From: Paramecium octaurelia
Taxonomy: Eukaryota; Ciliophora; Oligohymenophorea; Peniculida; Parameciidae
Direction: 5' to 3'
DNA length: 64,000 nt
NCBI GenBank assembly: GCA_905182995.1
Contig: CAJJDP010000029.1
Span: forward strand, 310,001-374,000
Part shown: positions 23,959 through 36,754 of the stretch, in pieces
Position numbering within the stretch: the first letter of the stretch is position 1
Layout: each line of letters starts with the position of its first letter
Made by a program: the position numbers and the translations under genes
Notes under the pieces: generated by a model
Database searches by the model: none
Seen by the model: only the letters and a program-made list of their open reading frames with translations
Told to the model about the DNA's origin: nothing

Positions 23959-24738
23959 TCAACGTTTGCTGTGTACGCTTTGGGATTGAAGTTCCATGAA
24001 TTTCTTTTAAGATTTGCTTAGTAAATTTTAAGTTTCCTAATAGCATTATACAATAATTGTTACCTATAAACGACTTTGCAGCATTTACTCATCTTAAAAG
24101 AGCTTTTCTCTTGATTTCTTTAACATCTCTTCGATCATTTTTTCATACGAAACTCTTTCCTTATAGAATTGTTGCGATTTCATTTCATCTAATTTTTTGG
24201 CTTCCTCCTTTCTTTCCTTCCTTCTCTTTTCCTCTTAATAGAGAGTCTCTCGAATCTTTTGATTCTCTTGAAGAATACAATCTCTTGTTCTTGATATAGT
24301 CAATTTGATGGCACTCTTATACTCCTTTACTTAGGATTACTTCATGGAATCGCTAATTACACTCACCACGCATACCCAATCTTCTATTTAGCAACTCGTT
24401 TCAAAATAAACTCTTCTTCATGTCTCTTTATCTATTTGATTTGATGTTTTCTTTTCTTCATATCCTCTTCCTTCAATAAGCGCGCTTCCTCAGCCAGATT
24501 TCGTAACTGTTTCTTCACTGATTATCCATTTTCAATCTTGTCTGCAGCCATCTCGTATAATTTAGCCTGTCTACATCAATTTATATGATACTAGATGCAA
24601 GTTTTTCTATTGGGTCTATTTCAACAAGGTAATTCTGGCCATTTGCTTTTCGTATGCCAATTTCTCTTGTCTCTTTTATTCTGTTGCTTAAGGTAATGGA
24701 ATCAGAGGTTTATCATCATCGTTTTAGCTTCTTTGCAT
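23959..24738 (-). CDS. charged coiled-coil protein, unknown
   Basis: Four exons encode 234 residues; introns are 24567-24591 (CAG end), 24353-24375 and 24037-24063. The last intron is a multiple of three and lacks TGA, so it could be retained as coding. The protein is nearly all helix, rich in Lys, Glu, Gln and Arg, with runs such as EEKRRKERKEEAKKLDEM. It should form a coiled coil and may belong to a cytoskeletal or ciliary structure; no family is recognisable. Confidence 0.7.
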
Positions 24739-25355
24739 TCAGAGAATAAAAATTATTAAATTATAATGTTATATTTCATAATTGTAATTCTCATATACAT
24801 CCTATGATTTCATATATGACTTATACTTATTCATGTTATTCATAGTTTGAGAGGTTAGAAACAAATAAGTACAAAATTTATGTTAATCATTTCATGAATT
24901 TTAGAATAAATTTGTTGCTTATTTTATTCCAAAATTTTGATTGGAATCAAAATGTAAATGTAATCAAATTTAGGTATGAGATTAGTTTATGAAATCTTTT
25001 AAAAATTTCCGTCTCTAGACTTTTCTGAACTTCATCAATATCATAATAGTCAGAAGAATGGCTATTTATGTCCGTTTTTTATATTTTTTGATCATTTGCC
25101 AAACAGTTCTGTAATTTTATAAGGAAAAACTAATTGTTTTTTGAAATTGAGAACTCCCTTGCAAATACAGCCTAGAAATATGATGTAATTAGATATTCTT
25201 AAGAGATTTAACACCTTATCAATTTCGTTAGGTTAATGGATGAATGCTAAATGCTCAAGGGAATAGGAATTTTAGAATATTTTGATATAAATTTATTTAC
25301 GATTTACAGGTATTTAAGCTATCAATTGTAAAAGTGATTGATTAATAATAATTTA
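24739..25355. other. divergent intergenic region
   Basis: About 615 AT-rich bases between the divergent starts of the coiled-coil gene and the acyl-CoA oxidase gene. It must carry both promoters. No further gene or repeat was recognised. Confidence 0.6.
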
Positions 25356-27411
25356 ATGAGCTCTGAACAAAGAGTCAAATTATTGCATTAGCAATTTGAA
25401 GCATACAAAGAAATGAATGAACAGGTATCAAATCCTGTTGAATCTCTACAATATTACAGATAACTGAGTACAATAGACAAATAAAAATATATTGAATTAT
25501 TTTATGGTCGCAATTGGAAATATCGATAGAATCTATTTGATATCGTAAAGAGCAATTAACATGTTTTCAAACATCATCACCTTGAAGAATACACAAGAGA
25601 AGAATAGAGATATCATTCATTCCAAGCCATGAGACATTTCCATTAAAAACTTGGAGTGACCTATGATATGTTTCTATCTGATCCAAATATAGTAACCACT
25701 ACATCCGTTGCTATGTACAGCTACGACCCAGCAGTTTGTGTGAAATTTGGAGTTCATTTTTCACTCTACACCAAAACAATTCTCAATCTAGGAACCGATA
25801 AGCATAAGTAATACTTTGAAAATGCTTAAACCCTAATAGATATCGGTAGTTTTAGTCTCACCGAATTAGGACATGGCTCTAATGTAAGATAAATCTAGAC
25901 AACTGCTATTTATGACAAGGAAACATAAACTTTTATTATCAACACTCCTACAGATTTAGCCACCAAATTTTGGATTGGAGCAACAGCTAACCTGGCTAAT
26001 ATGACTGTGGTATTTGCTTAACTCTACATTGATGGAAAATAATATGGAGTTCATGCATTTCTAGTTGAAATTAGAGATAAAACCAATCACAATGTGAAAA
26101 GTGGAATTACTGTTGGAGATTGTGGACCTAAAAATGGATTGAATGGAATAGACAACGGATTCTTAATCTTCAGAAACGTTAGAGTTCCACTTGCAAATAT
26201 GTTAGATAAATTTGCCACTGTGACACCCTCAGGAGAATTCAAATCTTCAATCGAGGATCCAGACAAAAGATTTGCTGTTCAATTAGCTTCATTATCAGGA
26301 GGTAGAATCATTTTAAGTTACTATGGTGCAATTACATCCTTAAATGCCCTCACCATTGGAATAAGATATGCTGCTATAAGGAAGCAGTTTGGATTACCTG
26401 GAGAGAAGGAGTAAAGTATTCTTGAATATCCTCTTACCCAACTCAGATTAATTGTTCCCTTGGCATCTACCTTAGTATACACAATTGCTGCTAAAGCTAT
26501 TAATAATTTGTGGGATACCACTTAGAATAATGTTTTTAATCCAAATAAAATGGCTGAAATTCATGCTCTCTCAAGTGTATTGAAGGGAAAATTTGCTACT
26601 TTTGCAAACAAAGTTATTTTGGAATGTAGATAAATTCTAGGTGGACATGGCTATCATTCATTTAATAGATTAGGAGTCATGTTACATGATTAAGATATTA
26701 ATAATACATGGGAAGGAGACTCTAATGTGTTGATATAATAAACTTTGAAATTCTGTATGGATTAAAAAAATAGGTTTATTAATGATTAAAAACCCATTTA
26801 ATATGCCTCTCTCAAATTCCTTGAGACTTTCTAGATTAAATTAATCAAATTTTAAAAAGATGAGGATTATTTATGTCCAAACAATATTAAATATCTGTTG
26901 GAATATAAATTGGACAAATAATTAAGTGACTTTATGCAAGACTTGACCAACAATTTAAATAATAATGACATGTTGAAATCTTGGAATCTTTCATTTGCAT
27001 TCAAAGGATAATAAATATCTAATTCCTATGCTGATCTTTATTGCTTTTAACAATGGCAAGAACTAAATCTAAAGAATGATTCAGTTTTAGATACCGCATT
27101 TCAAATTTGGTGTTTGACCTTATTGGATAATGAAATTGAACTCTATAAATATAATGGTATTCATTTATTTTAACATCCTAGAATTTAACATCTCCGAAGC
27201 CACAGTCAAAAGATTATTAATGAAGTTGAGCAACCAACTCAAGGATGAAGCCATAGGAATTATTGATGCCTTAGCTCCGCCTGATGAAATCTTAGGTTCC
27301 ATTTTTGGATCTAGCGACGGGGATATTTATAACAAATTTATGTAAAAAATCTACAGTGGAAAGAACACCTTCTAAAAAGTAACTTGGTGGGAATAAATAC
27401 ATAACAAATGA
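25356..27411 (+). CDS. acyl-CoA oxidase
   Basis: Two exons encode 676 residues with one late intron at 27157-27181. The order of motifs is that of peroxisomal acyl-CoA oxidases: FSLTELGHGSNV (FAD and acyl binding), DLATKFWIGATA, SGGRIILSYYGAI, RKQFGLPGEKEQSILEYPL, ILGGHGYHSFNRLG and NTWEGDSNVL with the catalytic Glu near residue 450. The enzyme performs the first step of peroxisomal beta-oxidation, turning acyl-CoA to trans-2-enoyl-CoA with release of hydrogen peroxide. The C-terminus ends in HNK, not an SKL-type signal. Near the N-terminus RVKLLHQQF resembles a PTS2 signal but is not a perfect match. Confidence 0.95.
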
Positions 27412-27702
27412 TAATTATTGTCAAATCTATTGATAATAATAAAATTTAATTATATCAAAAGTATTTCTTTAGTGTTGTTTAATCAGTATCTAAGATTACT
27501 ATTATCTAATAGTATATTTAGAAATAATATAATTTAAATTATTACTAATTTTTTCTTGTATTTGGCAAATAGTAAAAATTTTTGAAATAAAATGCTAACA
27601 ACCATTATTTAGATAAGATTAATCCTTTTTTAATCAAGGATAAATTAAAAATATTGTTATTTATATATATTAAGATAAATGCATTATGTATTGATATTTA
27701 AC

Positions 27703-28247
27703 TCATTAACCAATTAAGGCAGATGCAGTCTTTGAGACACTTAATTATTAAATATTATAATTACTATTTCCAGTTGGATGGTAACTTTTAGGTTCTTCTG
27801 TAATATCTACTTAGTCTATGAATTCTGCTCTCAACCAAAATTAATCTGAATTTGCTAGTCACATCACCTCTGTTTTTTTCTAAATGCTTTCTGATTTAAA
27901 CAGCTTTCTTAATCAAGGCATATAAGTCCTCAGGAATTTTAGGAGCACATCCTAAGATTATTGAATAAGAAATACCTCTTTTTTTGAGGATTCTCAAAAT
28001 CTTTTGGCCTGTTAAAAATCTGGTTTAAGGAATGCCTTATTGATCTCTTAAATAAACACCAATTTATGAAGCATTAAGACCTAAAGGAAATGTTAAGAAT
28101 TTATTTGAAACCTTTCTTTGCTAAATTAACAATTTGATCAAGGATGGATTTTGAGGATAATGTCAACCATTTTGGTGCTTTTCTCTTATATGGGAGGGCA
28201 GATCCGGAAATACCCTTTCCCTTTCCCTTAGCTTACATGCGTCCCAT
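27703..28247 (-). CDS. RPS13: 40S ribosomal protein uS15 (S13)
   Basis: Three exons encode 162 residues; introns are 28081-28111 (31 nt, with an unusual GTTTCA donor) and 27740-27764 (25 nt, AAG end). The sequence follows the eukaryotic uS15 pattern: [63 protein letters not shown] and [12 protein letters not shown]. The last exon was found because it restores the conserved TASAL end; without it the frame runs on. The protein binds 18S rRNA in the small subunit platform. Confidence 0.96.
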
Positions 28248-28355
28248 GAATTAATTTAAGATTTAATTTTATTTAAATTTTTTTACTCATTGCTTTGGTT
28301 TCTTGGTTTCTTCGTTTTGGTACCCAAACCAAAAAATACTTTCCTTTTTATACGT

Positions 28356-28911
28356 TCAGCCATTGTAAATTAATTTAAGAACTTTTCTCTTCTTTTTTCT
28401 AAGTTCTTTGCTTCTTATTTTTGCATTCCCAAAACTTTTTATTGGAATAATACACTTCTCTTTCTAATTTAGTTAATTTTGAAGCTCTATTTCCTTTTAG
28501 TACTTTATTTCAAATTCAGCCTTATTAGTGTTATTAGGTGGCTTTTAAAAAGACAGATTATATAATTGACTACATAAATCTTCTCCTTCGTTAGCTACTT
28601 TTTTAGGATTTTGAAGTTTGGATTTCTTCAATTAAGCCTGAACTAGCATAATTTCTTGAAAATTTGATAATTAATATAGATTTCAGCTTCACAGTACTTA
28701 ATATCGAAGCAACTCCTTGGATTTATTTTGATGTTCCTCTAAATTTGCTTATAATTTGAAATGGTTATAAGGATGCTAAACATAGTGACCAACTTTATCC
28801 AGCTAACACCAAATTTTGATGAGTTTTCATAATCTTCAGTGAATTCACTGATAAAATGACTTTTAGTATACAATCCGTCGAAGTAATCTAGATTATTTAG
28901 ATTTATAACTT
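28356..28911 (-). pseudogene. frameshifted protein gene remnant
   Basis: Three successive pieces in different frames read like one protein: a first piece with FDGLYTKSHFISEF, a second with HYVQHPYNHFKLQANLEEHQ, and a last with QEIMLVQAQLKKSKLQNPKK that runs on to TGA 28356-28358 with a basic, helical end. The joins (near 28800 and near 28700) need single-base shifts; I found no 20-31-nt intron that could make them. This is how a recently inactivated gene copy looks. No start codon in the right frame was found, and no family was recognised. A sequencing error cannot be excluded. Confidence 0.5.
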
Positions 28912-28991
28912 ATTATACTTTTAGAGATATAATAAATATTAATATTATTAATCAGCATAAGTTGATTCACTTTATGTAATATATATATTAA

Positions 28992-30429
28992 TCATTATTT
29001 TAATGAAAAAAATGGCTCGCTGCTTATCCCAAGAAAAATAATCATGTAAACTAAGATTGCCAAATAAGCCATTCCACTAAATATATTGGATTTAGGGTTA
29101 AAGTTTTTGATCCATAAATACACTGGTATGCTTATACAAGAAAAACCAAAGCAAATGGTTTGCACACTATAAGTTAATGAAAAAATAAATGATTTGATTT
29201 GTGGAACTTCTATGCCTTTAATAAAGTATCTGCATACAACACAGCTTAATATTTAAAATATAAAAAGCCCAGCAGCTATCATATAGATTTCCTTAATTTA
29301 TTTTTTATTATCTTCATCTGTTGCAGTCTGTATATTCTCCTCTAAGAGTTCTTTATTCAATGTGTAATTGTGCGAATATATCGAAGTTATGGACATGGAG
29401 ATTAGGAATATCAGCAATGAGTTTAAGGATTGCAATAATGGCTAATAGTAATACTTCATCTTATCTTATCTGATGATAATTCCCCATGTTGTGATCTAGT
29501 AAAAAAATATCACTGATCTCAACAACAACTAAATCCAATAGCATTACTAAACCTTTGAGTATCCCTTTTTGGTTTCTCTCTTCAAATAGAACACTTCAAA
29601 GAAAGGATATGAAATGCAACAAATTTAGTTAAAGCAATAAGTTATCCATTCTGAAGCACCACTCGAAAAATCTGCATCTAATAAGCTAGTTTTACATATA
29701 TCAAAATATTTACTTTTCATCCATCGATATGTATTCCTGGCTTGCATCAGGTACTTCAAAGTATATCAATAAAAATATTAACGTATTCAATAATATTTTA
29801 CCTACAAATGAGATTATGAGTCTATATTGAATGTCATAGTAATGTTCAAAGTACGAAAATTTATAAAATCCATAAAATAATGCCAACACTACTGTTGAAT
29901 AGCAAACGATAGTGGGGAAGAATAGTTCGGCTTGTTCTGAAGCCATTAAATGATGAAACTCAATGTAAAACCTTCGATTAACCTTAGGTAAGCTGTCCCC
30001 CAATCTCACAATTATATTAAATAATCCAAGGGTATTTATTATTAAATTACAATATATGAATGAATTGTAGATTTTATTTGAATCTTGTTTGATAATATGG
30101 GCATAAATTGGATTACCTTCTTGCTTGCATATTTTAATAACCAAATAACAGGGTATCAAAATTAAAAATGAGAGCAACCAATACATGATCACTGAAATAA
30201 CCATTTTTAAAGGATTATCAAATGATATATCAATAAAAAGTTAGTTCATATTAGGAATCAACATTGTATTGGCCATATAAATTACTGCCAATATGGATGA
30301 TCCAAATTGAAAGAAATTCTCTTTTCTGAACTGCATCACTTCCATAGTTTTGTCATCGTAAGTCATCGATGTATAGGAACCCAGAGTATCTATATCTTCA
30401 TCTGATTAAACCTAGTTTTTTGATTTCAT
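28992..30429 (-). CDS. multi-pass membrane protein, unknown
   Basis: Two exons encode 469 residues; the intron is 29686-29713 (28 nt). The first 40 residues are hydrophilic and acidic, then about ten hydrophobic helices follow with small polar loops, the longest loop being after residue 340 (KELLEENIQTATDEDNKK). There is no signal peptide or recognisable transporter motif. The layout may fit a receptor- or transporter-like protein of a ciliate-specific family. The ATG at 30429 was preferred to internal Met codons because the upstream frame is open and acidic. Confidence 0.75.
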
Positions 30430-30474
30430 TTTATTATTTTATAACTATTCATATTATATCATGGTTGACATATT

Positions 30475-32114
30475 TCAATTTAAAGCAAATTTATTTTGCC
30501 CAACAGTTTCTAGAAAATACATCATTTCCTCCAATTCATCTGATTTCTTAAATTGGATTAGTAATTTCTTCTTTGAATCCATCACTAAACCAGGAATAAC
30601 AAATTAAATCTCTAATTCTAAAGCATTCCTAGCAGTCATTTTCATTCCATCAAGTGGATATTTGTTCTCCGGCCTTGAAAATCTAGTTGGCTTACCGTCG
30701 AAAGTCAAAAAGTAATGATCAACTGTAATAATAATGCCAGTTTCGACCCAAGTCTTGCCTATAGTACCAACATCTCTTTATGCTGAAAATTGCTTTAGAA
30801 TTAAAGGATGAGATAACTCAGCAAATTTATCAACAACCTAGACATATTGATTAATGTTACTTGGAAGCTTTGAAAATATTTAACTAATTCCTATTGTTGC
30901 TCTGTCTGAATAAATTCTAGTTCCTATTTTGTCAGTACAAAATCAGGTGAATACAAAGTCTAAACTTCCTACTAGACCTTTACTCCATTCAATGCTACAA
31001 TAATTGAATCATGTTGAGGAATTTTGCCATACACATTCATGATTTGATTTTAGAACTCTATTAAAGTATGAGTGACTAAATCCAATCTTTAAGCTTCTAA
31101 TAATTTTATTTCATTCCAGCTATTTAACAACCAAGCTCCAAATTCTCTTTAATAAATTACTACTCTTGATGCAGCCTAAAATATTAATTAAGCGCGAATA
31201 CCTATTTATACTTTAATTCGGCTCTCAAAAAGTCTTTTTATGGTTTTTTACCTTTAGTTGTCATATTCTAATACATTTTATCATATTTGTTAAAATACTT
31301 CATAACTTCTTTATCCAAATCTGCTAATGTCTTTTTGAAACGATTATATGAATTTATTAAGTCTATTTTAAAATAAATTTTTCTTGATACCTTTATTTTA
31401 ATTTGTAAAATTGTTCATTTCTTATTCTAATCTCTCTCGTGTCTGATTTTACATCCACACTATAAAAATCTTAATCTGATCTGTCTATCTTTCCATGGAG
31501 GAATCAATTGTTCTTACTGCTTTAGAAAACTCAGGATAATTACATTACATAATTTTTCCATCTAAGGTTTACATTCAAATATTACCAAAATCCTTAAACA
31601 ATTTACTTAACTAAGCTGTTTAAGAGTATTTTAATTGTGATTCTTCCTATTCAATCCTTTATTTCATAAATGAGACTAAAAATTTCATAGACTCATCAGA
31701 TGAAGTCACTACCTTTTATAACCTTGCCCAAACTGAATCTACCAATTATCTATGTTGGAAAATTTATTAAGATCTATGAAGTTCAAAACTCTTAGTTTAT
31801 TCAAATGCTTCTGTCTTTCTTTCCAATGCAGCCTGATGTACTATTCTCTTAGTTTCTGCTTTATTTATCATAATAGGCTATAATGGGTTGCTAATCTAAG
31901 ATACGTTCTTTTTATTCTCTTCAGGCTTGGCAACTTCTTATATAGCCCCAACCGGCTGATTTTAGTCTTATTCCTCTTCTTCTTCTATTTAAAAATTTAT
32001 TTTTTTCTCGTTATTTTACTTCGACGGCACCTAATCAAAAAGCTCTTGATCCCTATTTTCAGGCACTTCATTTTGAACAATGCCTTCTTGCGACTAGTCG
32101 AATTAATCAGACAT
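30475..32114 (-). CDS. F-BAR and PH-like domain protein
   Basis: Five exons encode 512 residues; introns are 31562-31585, 31363-31390, 31176-31201 and 30838-30860. The first 95 residues are acidic and disordered. Residues about 100-340 look like an F-BAR helical bundle: SVWARLQKVVTSS, MKFLVSFMKQRIEQEE, the central LNSYNRFKKTLADLDKE and YDKMYQNMT. F-BAR dimers bind and bend membranes. Residues about 395-505 resemble a PH domain, with KTWVETGIIITVDHYFLTF and ELEEMMYFLETVGQNK. It probably links curved membrane to signalling or actin. Its ATG is 163 nt from the WD40 gene stop on the same strand. Confidence 0.78.
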
Positions 32115-32277
32115 AAGTAAATTCAAATTAATTAAGTTTATTAATATTCAACTTAAAAAATTTCATTGTCATTTATACAATTGAAGTTATTAACCACTTT
32201 TAGATAGATGATTATTTAGGAATACATTATATAATACTTTATGAATAAATAATTGATAATTTTACATGTTATGTTGT

Positions 32278-33888
32278 TCAATATTATAATTCATATACCT
32301 TAAATTTTTTAGTGACATACTCCCAAATTACTAGGAATTTCCCATCCTTTGTCAAGGTACCATAATTATATGGATTTTAACAATCTATTGGTTGACTGAT
32401 TATTTAATATTATTGTTTGTTTTGCTTGATAATGTAGACATGTTGAAAGTGCTTTATCACTAAAATTTAGTTCTTACTATTATATATTATAGGGAAGAAG
32501 CATTCAACCTCTGGATCTTAATGATTTACTGTTAACATCAATTATTTTCTTTCTTAAAATTTATTGTTATGAAGTTTAAGGAAATTTATCTAGCCATTCC
32601 TCTTTTGTTGAAACACTATTGTGTCGTCTCCAAAATAGCTAACCCTATAACAAATATCATTTATTGATTTATCAACCACATACTTACAATCCCAAGCTTA
32701 AGCATCATTTTTCTCCCAAATAATTATTTATTTATCACTACTAGACGAAACAAATTGATTGCACTTAGAATTCAAGCTGATACTATAAACTGGCTTAGTA
32801 TGCTTATCCAACCTTTATTATTCATTAGGCTTCTTTTGATCCAAATTACAGGGATTTATCTTAATTGACCCATCAAAACAGCCTACTATTAATTAATTTT
32901 AATTTGGATTCAGAACCATACTTATAGGATAACTTAGATTAATCCTAAAAGATTCTACAGACCCCCATTTGTTTAAACTAGTTTATCTCCAGAGTTTTAG
33001 CAATCCATCTTTGCTTCCAGATATCAGTAAAGCTACTTCTTTAGGGTGAAAAACCAAACAAACAACTTAATCTGAATGTTCCTGCAAATTTCCCACATTT
33101 TCCATCAATTTTCCTTCTTGAAATTTCCAGATTTTTATATTCTTATCTGCTGCTGTAGCTAATAATGACTCATCACTATTAAAAGCCAAGGCATTGCAGA
33201 GTTAATCCTCGATTTTATCGGAAACCAATTTTTGCGAATTAGTCTTCATTTTTTTAGACTAAAAGTACTCAAAATTATTAACATTTTTTATAATGTCATT
33301 AGCCATTACTTAGAACGCAGAACATTCTTTTACCTTTGAATTCATTTTTTCAATGCCCAAATATATTTTTTCAATATTATTCTCGTTTATTTTATTTATT
33401 TCATAAACATCAAATGTCAAACTTTATTACCTTAACTCTTCTTAGAAAAGTTGTAAATTATCTAAATTTTCAATTTCATCCAAAAGCCTATATTTTAGCT
33501 TCTAACTCTTATATAGATTCAAATTCTCTATCCAAGTCTTACAAACCCAAATTAGGTTTTCAATTTATTAATGGATTTATGTTTAAAAGTCTTTTAAGCG
33601 TAAGATTAATCTTTCGATATCCTAAATGAAATGATGTGTAGCATTCTCTGTTTGAATATAGCATTACTGCTTTTCATCCTCAATTCTTTCTATAATTTCT
33701 TGTATGAAAATTAAATTTGAAGGAGGATTGTTAAAATTTTCTATGCATTTTGAACACAACAATTCTTTAGTTCCCTTTTGAATATTTTTAGAAATATATT
33801 CAATGCGCGTGTTATAGTGATTATTGGAGCAAGGTATTTAAGAGAGATCTTCGATCATTTAAGCTCGTTATGAGAAATCTTAATACAT
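32278..33888 (-). CDS. B-box-like/coiled-coil WD40 protein
   Basis: One uninterrupted frame encodes 536 residues. The N-terminal part has CSNNHYN and LLCSKC, which may form a small zinc-binding or B-box-like unit, followed by about 130 residues of coiled coil. Residues from about 200 carry WD40 repeats: LLATAADKNIKIWKF, LLISGSKDGLLKLW, QFVSSSSDKQIIIWEK and DGKFLVIWE. Such N-terminal motif plus WD40 proteins form a large family in Paramecium, as I recall it; their role is not clear, though WD40 propellers are protein-binding platforms. The start at 33888 is the first in-frame ATG; 33858 is another. Confidence 0.8.
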
Positions 33889-34152
33889 TTTAATAGAAAT
33901 TTTGATTTTTAATATTATTAAAAACACATAAGAAGGCCATGTCTAATATATCAGATAATTCAGTAATATAGAGGAATGGAAAATAGTCAACTTAATAAAA
34001 CATGATCACTTTTTTGAAGAACTAACAGTGGTTTTTTTGCCTTTATAGTATATTTCTTGGATGTCCAGAATTAATAATCTATTTTTAATTTAAATAACAT
34101 TATGGATAATAAATAATTCTTGATGCTTGCAATGTTATATTATTATATTAAC
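33889..34152. other. short intergenic stretch
   Basis: About 264 AT-rich bases between the WD40 gene start and the stop of the next gene on the same strand. Nothing beyond expected promoter and terminator sequence is recognised. Confidence 0.5.
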
Positions 34153-34970
34153 TCAGCTTAAGCAAAGATCCTCTAATTGCTTTTAGCATTCTTTGGCTTC
34201 ATTTTTTTTTTCAATTTTATTTAAAAGCTTTTCTAAATTTATTAAACTATACAACATTTTTTATGAGAGAATTTTTCTGAAAATTAATTGTTTTACATTC
34301 CATATTCCCAACAGGCTATTGCTTCTTCTATTAAACCCTAACTCTTTAGATCCTTCACTAATAATTTTTCAAATTGTCTATACCAATTTATTTGTAGTAA
34401 TTAAAATTATGCTTGTTTTCTTATTTGTCTAAACCCATCTTTTAAATAAACTCATTCTTTTTTGTTTAATTTGATAACGCTTTGGCTAATCATTAAATAA
34501 ATTTTAACCTTTTTCATGTTGGCAATATCCTTCTTAATTGGTTTCTTAGCATAAAATTAATAATCGTTCGCAGCATTCAATAATCTCTTCATATCTTTAT
34601 AAAATTTGTAAGCTTTTAACTATTTAAATTGAGATTTTACTTTTTTTTTTATAATAAAAGTCATAAGCATATTCTATCTAATATTTTTTTCCATAGGAAT
34701 CAACTCTTGAAAGGAGAAAACTTCCACTGGATTAATCCAAAGGTTTATTCAACTCTTGGGAATCATCTAAAATTTGAGCTAATGAATAACTCAAAGCAGA
34801 TTACTTGAATTTTCTGATGAACTACTCTATGCAAATTCGATAAGAAAAATCTGACGATCACAAAAATCTATAATTTCTTGATGATTATGCTTGGCTGCTA
34901 ATTCGTCAACTAAATAATGTCTTAAGACTTTACTAATTTTTTCATTTTGTTCAAAACAAAGAAACTCCAT
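34153..34970 (-). CDS. helical-repeat (TPR-like) protein
   Basis: Five exons encode 240 residues; introns are 34779-34804, 34486-34508 (GTTAAA donor), 34358-34383 and 34277-34296 (20 nt, CAG end). Each intron was needed to keep the frame open and helical. Helix pairs such as RYEEIIECCERLLILC, LKSQGLIEEAIACWEYG and MLYSLINLEKLLNKIEKKN look like TPR or related repeats. The N-terminus MEFLCFEQNEKISKVLRHYL could be a LisH-like helix pair. It is probably a protein-binding adaptor; no specific role can be assigned. Confidence 0.68.
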
Positions 34971-35270
34971 GTTAATTTACATCTTAAATTTTGTGTTGAA
35001 TGTAAAAAATTATTAAAATTAATTACAAACAGTTGATACTCATGTTTATATATATAATATATAATGGTTTCCATTTCTGAGGAGATACTTTAATGGAAAA
35101 ATTCATATGACAAGCTGAATAAATGGTTTATGTGAAAATAGGAAAAAAAGAGAGACAACCTCGGTCTCTATGTTTTATACAATAGAAGTATTTAGAAATG
35201 AATATGGTGTATTGTACATATAAACATATTAAAATAAGATTTAAAAAAATTAAAAAATATTTATTGACGA
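34971..35270. other. divergent promoter region
   Basis: Three hundred AT-rich bases between the divergent starts of the helical-repeat gene and the uS8 gene. No other element was recognised. Confidence 0.55.
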
Positions 35271-35716
35271 ATGGTGAAAATGAATGTCTTGAATGATTGC
35301 CTCCGTTCTATTGTGAATGCTGAAAGGTTGTAGTTGTTGTCCTAACATATTTAAGATAAGGAAGAAAGCAAGTGTTGATTAGACCTACATCAAAATTGGT
35401 TGTGAAGTTCTTATAAGTTATGCAAAGACATGGGTACATTGGTGAATTTGAAATTGTTGATGATCATAGAAGTGGCAAGATTGTTGTTGAATTATTGGGT
35501 AATAAATGACACAAAATGTTAGGACGCATCAATAAATGTGGTGTGATCTCACCCAGATATGATGTTACTTTAGGAGAATTCGAAAGATGGGCCAATAACA
35601 TTCTCCCAGCCAGATAATTTGGATGTGTTGTTCTCACCACTAATGTTGGAATTTTAACCCATGAAGAAGCTAGATAAAGACATATTGGAGGCAAAATCCT
35701 TGGTTTCTTCTATTGA
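35271..35716 (+). CDS. RPS15A: 40S ribosomal protein uS8 (S15a)
   Basis: Three exons encode 130 residues, the exact length of the human protein. Introns are 35327-35355 (29 nt, GTTGTA donor, AAG end) and 35499-35522 (24 nt). The sequence matches uS8 throughout: [53 protein letters not shown] and [19 protein letters not shown] 26-nt alternative for the first intron (GTAGTT donor) would add one residue and fit the alignment less well. The protein binds 18S rRNA helices in the small subunit body. Confidence 0.96.
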
Positions 35717-35857
35717 TATCATTAATAAACATAGTACAATAATATATATATTTATATTTGTCAAGTGCTCTAACATTAGTTGGTTAAGGATGAATGGAAT
35801 TTTGGAGAACATCCAAAATTTTAAATTTAGAAATAGAAAATAAGAAAAAGTAGATTA

Positions 35858-36740
35858 ATGAATCTGATTGACATCTTAGAGAGCTATTCAAAGCAAAATC
35901 ATTTTCTCATTGATGTACAATAATATCAAGTAAACAAAAGAATTAAAATTGCTAAGTGCCCTATTAAATTAAGTCTAAATAAAACTTGATGGATTAGAAG
36001 ATTCATAATAAACTTAATTGAGTGCAAAAACTTTTATTCATTATCATCTTTGAATTCCTCAAAAGAGATAGTATCGGTCACATATATAATGGTTTTTAAG
36101 AATTGATTGAATCAAATAGATGGTTAAAATAAACTTTGACAAATTTTAAGAGAATAGATTATTAATATACGATCATTAAAGATTAAAGTTGGATTTCCTT
36201 AAAAAATAAACAAAGCAACAAAGAGTTCAAAGCATAATACTTTATTAACTACTCTTATATAGTGTTAAACTTAATTTTAAGGAATCAGTAATGAGATTAT
36301 TTAATAAAATGGATCAAATTTAAATAACAAGGAAAGCAACTTCAAAAACTAAAAGCTTTTCAAAAGGTCTTATTAAATAAAATAGATATCTAAGCAAGCA
36401 TATTAAATATCAAGACTTTTAAGAAATTTGGATATAATAATTATATAATAAATTGATGACCAGTTGAGAATATAAACATAAATTATCTACCACTATTAAG
36501 ATGAGCTATATCCCCTTTCGAAATAAAAATACTAATACCCTTATTTAGTTTATTAATAGATCAATTATCAAATAGATTCTTATGGAGAATAAGAATCTAT
36601 ACATTCATTTGAGTCTGGAGATGTAGCAAATTTTCTATAAATCTAGATTTCAGATTAGAAATATAATTCTAATTAGAAGAAGGGTTAGGAGAATTTTAAA
36701 ACAATCAACGAAGAAACCTTTAGAATGATTATAATTTTAA
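35858..36740 (+). pseudogene. broken or incompletely modelled gene
   Basis: ATG 35858 opens a coding-like stretch (NLIDILESYSKQNHFLID) that a 25-nt intron at 35982-36006 or nearby seems to extend. After about 36050 the coding pattern moves to another frame (IIFEFLKRDSIGHIYNG) with no normal intron to explain it. A possible 20-nt intron before GAATCAGTAATG leads to a third piece, and a further frame carries DELYPLSKQKYQYPYLV near 36500. The pieces are helical and TPR-like in feel. I read this as a degenerating gene; a set of missed introns is the alternative. Exact boundaries are uncertain. Confidence 0.4.
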
Positions 36741-36754
36741 TGTGTGTGTTTTTA

